Source of the DNA: Pseudomonas typographi
GTDB taxonomy: Bacteria; Pseudomonadota; Gammaproteobacteria; Pseudomonadales; Pseudomonadaceae
Assembly: GCF_014694385.1 (NCBI RefSeq)
Contig: NZ_JAAOCA010000024.1
Span: forward strand, 1-64,000
Reading direction: 5' to 3'
DNA: 64,000 bases
The translations under genes were made by a program, and so were the position numbers. Shown piece after piece: positions 61,201 to 64,000 of the stretch; positions within the stretch are counted from its first letter, which is position 1; every line of letters begins with the position of its first letter. Below the pieces are notes generated by a model that saw only the letters and a list, made by a program, of their open reading frames with translations, was not told the DNA's origin and did not search any database.

Positions 61201-61419
61201 AGCTTCGCTTTCATCATGGGTGTGGTACCGCTGGTGCTGTCCTCCGGCGCCGGGGCCGAGATGCGCCATGCCATGGGCGTGGCCGTATTCTCCGGGATGT
61301 TAGGCGTGACCTTTTTCGGGCTGCTGTTGACCCCGGTGTTCTTCTACCTGATCCGCCGCTTCGTCGAGCGCCGGCAAGCGCGCAAGGCCGCCCCCGCGTT
61401 GAACGAGGTGCAAGCATGA
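58243..61419 (+). CDS. mexF: RND efflux pump, inner-membrane permease (MexF-like)
   Basis: A 1058-residue HAE1-type RND transporter. N-terminal MSFSQFFIRRPIFAAVLSLLILIGG is typical of MexF. The 12 helices are interrupted by two large periplasmic loops. The proton relay Asp pair is in LAIGIVVDDAIVVVENVE (helix 4), and the Lys in helix 10 in VGLACKNAILIVEFAKD. The porter-domain motif FPEVVPPT occurs as YPEVVPPTVVVRANFPGA. Full length for the family. The stop overlaps the oprN start (ATGA). Confidence 0.93.
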   Translation: MSFSQFFIRRPIFAAVLSLLILIGGAISLFQLPISEYPEVVPPTVVVRANFPGANPKVIGETVAAPLEQAITGVEHMLYLSSQATADGKLTLTITFALGTDLDNAQVQVQNRVTRTEPKLPEEVTHLGITVDKASPDLTMVVHLTSPDQRYDMLYLSNYAVLNVKDELARLDGVGDVQLFGMGDYSLRVWLDPNKTASRNLTATDVVNAIREQNRQVAAGQLGAPPAPNATSFQMAINTQGRLVSEDEFENIIIRAGDDGQITRLKDIARVELGSSQYALRSLLNNQPAVALPIFQRPGSNAIDISNQVRAKMAELKKAFPEGMDYSIVYDPTIFVRGSIEAVVHTLFEALVLVVLVVVLFLQTWRASIIPLAAVPVSLIGTFAVMHLFGFSLNALSLFGLVLAIGIVVDDAIVVVENVERNIELGLDPVPATQRAMKEVTGPIIATALVLCAVFVPAAFISGLTGQFYKQFALTIAISTVISAFNSLTLSPALAAVLLKGHNAPKDGFSRLLERTFGGWLFRPFNRLFERASHGYVGTVRKMLRGSGIALVVYAGLIGLSYFGFAHTPTGFVPTQDKQYLVAFAQLPDAASLDRTESVIKRMSDIALKQPGVEDAVAFPGLSINGFTNSPNNGVVFVTLKPFEERKDPSESAGAIAGALNGKFASIQDAYMAIFPPPPVMGLGTIGGFRLQIEDRGNLGYDALYKETQNIINKSHSVPELAGLFTSYTVNVPQVDANIDRDKAKTLGVPISDIFDTLQVYLGSLYANDFNRFGRTYQVNVQADQGFRLEPDQIGQLKVRNNRGEMIPLATLLKVEPTAGPDRVMHYNGFVTAEINGAAAPGYSSGQAQAAVEKLLKQELPNGMTYEWTELTYQQILSGNTALLVFPLCVLLAFLVLAAQYESWSLPLAVILIVPMTLLSAITGVILAGSDNNIFTQIGLIVLVGLACKNAILIVEFAKDKQQEGMSVTDAVLEACRLRLRPILMTSFAFIMGVVPLVLSSGAGAEMRHAMGVAVFSGMLGVTFFGLLLTPVFFYLIRRFVERRQARKAAPALNEVQA

Positions 61420-62846
61420 ACCTGATCAAACCCTTTGCACCCAGCCTGTTGGCGCTGGCATTGGCGGCCTGTGCAGTAGGCCCGGACTACCTAGCGCCGC
61501 AAACGGCACCGGCCCAGGCGGACGCGGCGCAGCCCATGGGCAACGCCCAATACGACCGTTCGCGCTTCGAAAGCCAATGGTGGCAACAGTTCGATGATCC
61601 GACGTTGAACCGGTTGGTAAGCCAGGCCCTGCAGGGTAACCGCGACCTGCGCGTGGCCTTCGCGCGCTATAAGGCGGCGCGGGCGATTCGCGACGACGTG
61701 GCCAACGATGAGTTACCCGTGGTCACCGGGCGCACCAGCAGTAACCTGGGCCGCGCCCAAGACCCTGGCTATACCGACCACCGCGCCAATATCGAGCGCT
61801 ATGACGCCGGCCTGGACATGGCCTGGGAAGTCGACCTGTTCGGCCGTATTCAGCGCGAGCTGGAGGCCTCCGATGCCCAAGAAGCGGCCGCCATGGCCGA
61901 CCTGCAGCAGCTAAAGGTGAGCATGATCGCCGAGTTGGTCGATGCCTATGGCCAACTGCGCGGCGCGCAACTGCGCGAAAAAATCGCCCTGGCCAACCTC
62001 GACAATCAAAAAGCCTCGCTGAAAATCACCGAGACACTGCGTGATGCCGGGGTCGGCAACGACCTCGACGTGGTCCGCGCCGATGCCCGGTTGGCCGGCG
62101 TGGAAGCCACCGTGCCGCAACTGCAAGCCGAGCAGGTGCGCGCGCGCAACCGTATCGCCACCTTGCTTGGCCAACGCCCGGAGCAACTGACACTGGACCT
62201 CTCGCCCAAGGCCCTTCCCGCCATCGCCAAGGCCCTGCCCATCGGCGACCCGGGCGAGCTGCTGCGGCGGCGCCCAGATGTCCGCGCCGCCGAGCGCCGC
62301 CTGGCAGCCGCCACCGCGAGCATCGGCGTACAAACCGCAGACTTGTTCCCGCGCGTGAGCCTAGCAGGCTTTTTAGGCTTCACCTCGGGCCGCGGCTCGC
62401 AACTGGGCGCCAGTGCTGCGCAGGCCTGGACACTGACCCCCACCATCACCTGGGCGGCCTTCGACTTGGGCAGCGTGCGTGCACGCATACGAGGCGCCAA
62501 GGCCGATGCCGAGGGGGCGCTGGCCAGCTATGAACAGCAGGTGCTGGTGGTGTTGGAGGAGTCCGAGGACGCTTTCAGCGATTACGGCAAACGCCAACAA
62601 CGGCTGCTCTCGTTGATCCGCCAAAGCGAGGCGAGCCGCAAGGCCGCTGGTTTGGCCGAGGTGCGCTACCAGGAAGGCAGCGTGGATTACCTGGTGCTGC
62701 TCGATGCCCAACGTGAACGGCTGGCCGCCGAAGATGCGCAAGCCCTGGGGGAAGAAGACCTGTACCACGGCATCGTCGCGATCTACAAAGCCTTGGGCGG
62801 TGGGTGGCAAGTGCCGGAGGCCAATGCGGCAGTGGCGGCCAGGTAA
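61416..62846 (+). CDS. oprN: Outer-membrane efflux channel lipoprotein (OprN-like)
   Basis: A 476-residue TolC-family channel of the NodT type. The lipobox is ALALAAC, with Cys near residue 19. Two OEP repeats are visible: the first around QWWQQFDDPTLNRLVSQALQGNRDL and AWEVDLFGRI; the second around LFPRVSLAGFLGFTSG. The C-terminal EVRYQEGSVDYLVLLDAQRERL block is typical. It completes the MexEF-OprN-type tripartite pump. The chosen ATG overlaps the mexF stop; the longer open frame upstream is inside mexF. Confidence 0.92.
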   Translation: MNLIKPFAPSLLALALAACAVGPDYLAPQTAPAQADAAQPMGNAQYDRSRFESQWWQQFDDPTLNRLVSQALQGNRDLRVAFARYKAARAIRDDVANDELPVVTGRTSSNLGRAQDPGYTDHRANIERYDAGLDMAWEVDLFGRIQRELEASDAQEAAAMADLQQLKVSMIAELVDAYGQLRGAQLREKIALANLDNQKASLKITETLRDAGVGNDLDVVRADARLAGVEATVPQLQAEQVRARNRIATLLGQRPEQLTLDLSPKALPAIAKALPIGDPGELLRRRPDVRAAERRLAAATASIGVQTADLFPRVSLAGFLGFTSGRGSQLGASAAQAWTLTPTITWAAFDLGSVRARIRGAKADAEGALASYEQQVLVVLEESEDAFSDYGKRQQRLLSLIRQSEASRKAAGLAEVRYQEGSVDYLVLLDAQRERLAAEDAQALGEEDLYHGIVAIYKALGGGWQVPEANAAVAAR

Positions 62847-62891
62847 AATGCCGGCGCGGCCCGGCAGCAAGCTGGGCATGCGCTGGCGGCC

Positions 62892-64000
62892 CTACAGCGT
62901 CTCCATACGGCCTTCGAACCAGGCCAGTTTATCCCGCAGCGTCACCACTTCACCGACGATCACCAACGTGGGCGCATGCACCTCGTGCTGCGCCACCAGC
63001 GCCGGAAGGTTCGCCAAGGTGCCGGTGAACACCCGCTGGTGCACGGTAGTGCCCTGCTGAATCAACGCCGCTGGCGTGTTGGCCGCGCGCCCATGGCGGA
63101 TCAAACCCTCGCAGATGACCGGCAGGCCCACCAGGCCCATGTAAAACACCAGGGTCTGTGCCGGCGCGACCAACTCCTGCCAGGGCAGGTCGCTGGAGCC
63201 GTCTTTCAGGTGCCCGGTCACGAAGCGCACCGACTGGGCGTGATCGCGATGGGTCAATGGAATGCCGGCATACGCCGCGCAGCCACTGGCGGCGGTGATG
63301 CCCGGCACTACCTGGAAGGGAATGCCGTGCGCGGCCAGTTCTTCGATTTCCTCACCGCCCCGCCCAAAAATGAACGGGTCGCCGCCCTTGAGCCTCACCA
63401 CCCGCTTGCCTGCCTGGGCAAGCGTGACCAATAACTCGTTGATTTTCTCCTGTGGTACGGCGTGGTCGGCGCGGCGCTTGCCCACGTAGATACGCTCGGC
63501 GTCGCGCCGGCACAGGTCGATGATCGCCGGCGCCACCAAACGGTCATAAAGCACCACATCGGCCTGCTGCATCAACCGCAGCGCCCGAAACGTGAGCAGG
63601 TCTGGGTCGCCGGGTCCGGCGCCGACCAGGTATACCTCGCCGGGTGCATGGGGCGGGGCACCCTCGACACGCTCTTGCAACAAGCGCTCGGCCTCGGCGC
63701 CCTGCCCGGCCAATTGGCGGTCTGCCACCGGCCCTTGGAACACCTCTTCCCAAAAGGCCCGGCGCTGGTTCACGTTCGGGTACAACTGCTTGACCTTGTC
63801 ACGAAACTTGGCGGCCAGCCCGGCCAACTCGCCATAGCGTGGCGGTATCCAGGCTTCCAACCGCGCACGGATCAGCCGTGCCAACACCGGTGCATCGCCA
63901 CCGCTGGACACCGCGACCACCAACGGCGAGCGGTCGACGATCGCCGGGAAGATCACCGAACACAGGGCAGGCGCATCGACCACGTTCACCGGCACGCCGC
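62892..64000 (-). CDS. cysG: Siroheme synthase CysG (5' end beyond the window)
   Basis: The C-terminal ~370 residues of a ~465-residue trifunctional enzyme. The visible part of the N-terminal dehydrogenase/ferrochelatase domain includes NVVDAPALCSVIFPAIVDRSPLVVAVSSGG. The C-terminal uroporphyrinogen-III methyltransferase domain starts GEVYLVGAGPGDPDLLTFRALRLMQQADVVLYD. It has the SAM-site motifs VVRLKGGDPFIFGRGGEE and VPGITAASGCAAYAGIPLTHRDHA. It makes sirohaem for sulfite and nitrite reductases. The reading frame continues off the right edge, so about 95 residues are missing. Convergent with oprN, 45 bases apart. Confidence 0.95.
   Translation of the reverse strand, partial: GVPVNVVDAPALCSVIFPAIVDRSPLVVAVSSGGDAPVLARLIRARLEAWIPPRYGELAGLAAKFRDKVKQLYPNVNQRRAFWEEVFQGPVADRQLAGQGAEAERLLQERVEGAPPHAPGEVYLVGAGPGDPDLLTFRALRLMQQADVVLYDRLVAPAIIDLCRRDAERIYVGKRRADHAVPQEKINELLVTLAQAGKRVVRLKGGDPFIFGRGGEEIEELAAHGIPFQVVPGITAASGCAAYAGIPLTHRDHAQSVRFVTGHLKDGSSDLPWQELVAPAQTLVFYMGLVGLPVICEGLIRHGRAANTPAALIQQGTTVHQRVFTGTLANLPALVAQHEVHAPTLVIVGEVVTLRDKLAWFEGRMETL

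Noticed and set aside
1..64000. tRNA, rRNA or riboswitch genes
   Set aside because: I saw no cloverleaf, rRNA core or recognisable riboswitch sequence in the spacers; a covariance-model scan would be needed to exclude small RNAs.

Overview
The window looks like chromosomal DNA of a Pseudomonas (gamma-proteobacterium). The basis is high GC with GC-rich third codon positions, the ptxS-kguEKTD 2-ketogluconate operon with its exact PtxS operator, a gntR/gntK/gntP gluconate locus, a MexEF-OprN-type efflux operon, small DUF1652 proteins, and AlgE-type alginate epimerases. The species cannot be fixed from sequence alone.

Layout. 0-1.4 kb is the end of an integrated element (xis/int) that abuts the TTG start of the ABC-F gene ybiT. 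3.1-3.5 kb is a decayed lysE. 3.5-10.3 kb is a sugar-acid (pentonate-type) catabolic locus: divergent MFS transporters, an IlvD/Edd dehydratase and two FAH-fold enzymes, one very like XylX of the Weimberg pathway. 10.5-13.0 kb encodes a secreted mannuronan C5-epimerase with an intact active site and three RTX modules. 13-27 kb is mostly housekeeping or conserved: SDR, nucleoside deoxyribosyltransferase, cytosine deaminase, MscS channel, AroQ, YbaK, two DUF202 proteins, a Kef antiporter, a KaiC-like ATPase with a single-domain response regulator, a Na+/H+ antiporter, DUF72 and DUF1810. 27.5-29.7 kb encodes an EgtB-EgtD fusion for ergothioneine. 29.9-31.9 kb is a two-component system. 32.1-34.9 kb holds two paralogous periplasmic binding proteins flanking a diguanylate cyclase gene that carries a 1-nt frameshift. 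35.8-38.4 kb encodes a second, catalytically degenerate AlgE-like protein. 38.6-46.9 kb is the kgu and gnt sugar-acid module. 47-56.9 kb is an accessory tract with lower GC, pseudogenes and a tightly coupled ridA / purA-like / flavoprotein operon. It also holds an AraC regulator, LrgAB, a GlcG-like protein and a kynurenine-formamidase-like hydrolase. 57-62.8 kb is mexEF-oprN, preceded by a perfect 36-bp palindrome. The window ends inside cysG.

How the genes work together. Sugar acids dominate: gluconate enters by GntP and is phosphorylated by GntK; 2-ketogluconate enters by KguT and passes through KguK and KguD; pentonates enter by the MFS carriers and go through dehydratase and FAH enzymes towards 2-oxoglutarate semialdehyde. 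Each module carries visible palindromic operators. The strongest candidates for undescribed biology are the purA-paralogue operon (50.1-52.6 kb), the EgtB-EgtD fusion with an order opposite to fungal Egt1, the binding-protein/diguanylate-cyclase/binding-protein operon, and the epimerase paralogue that lost its catalytic residues. All motif comparisons were made by eye without database searches.
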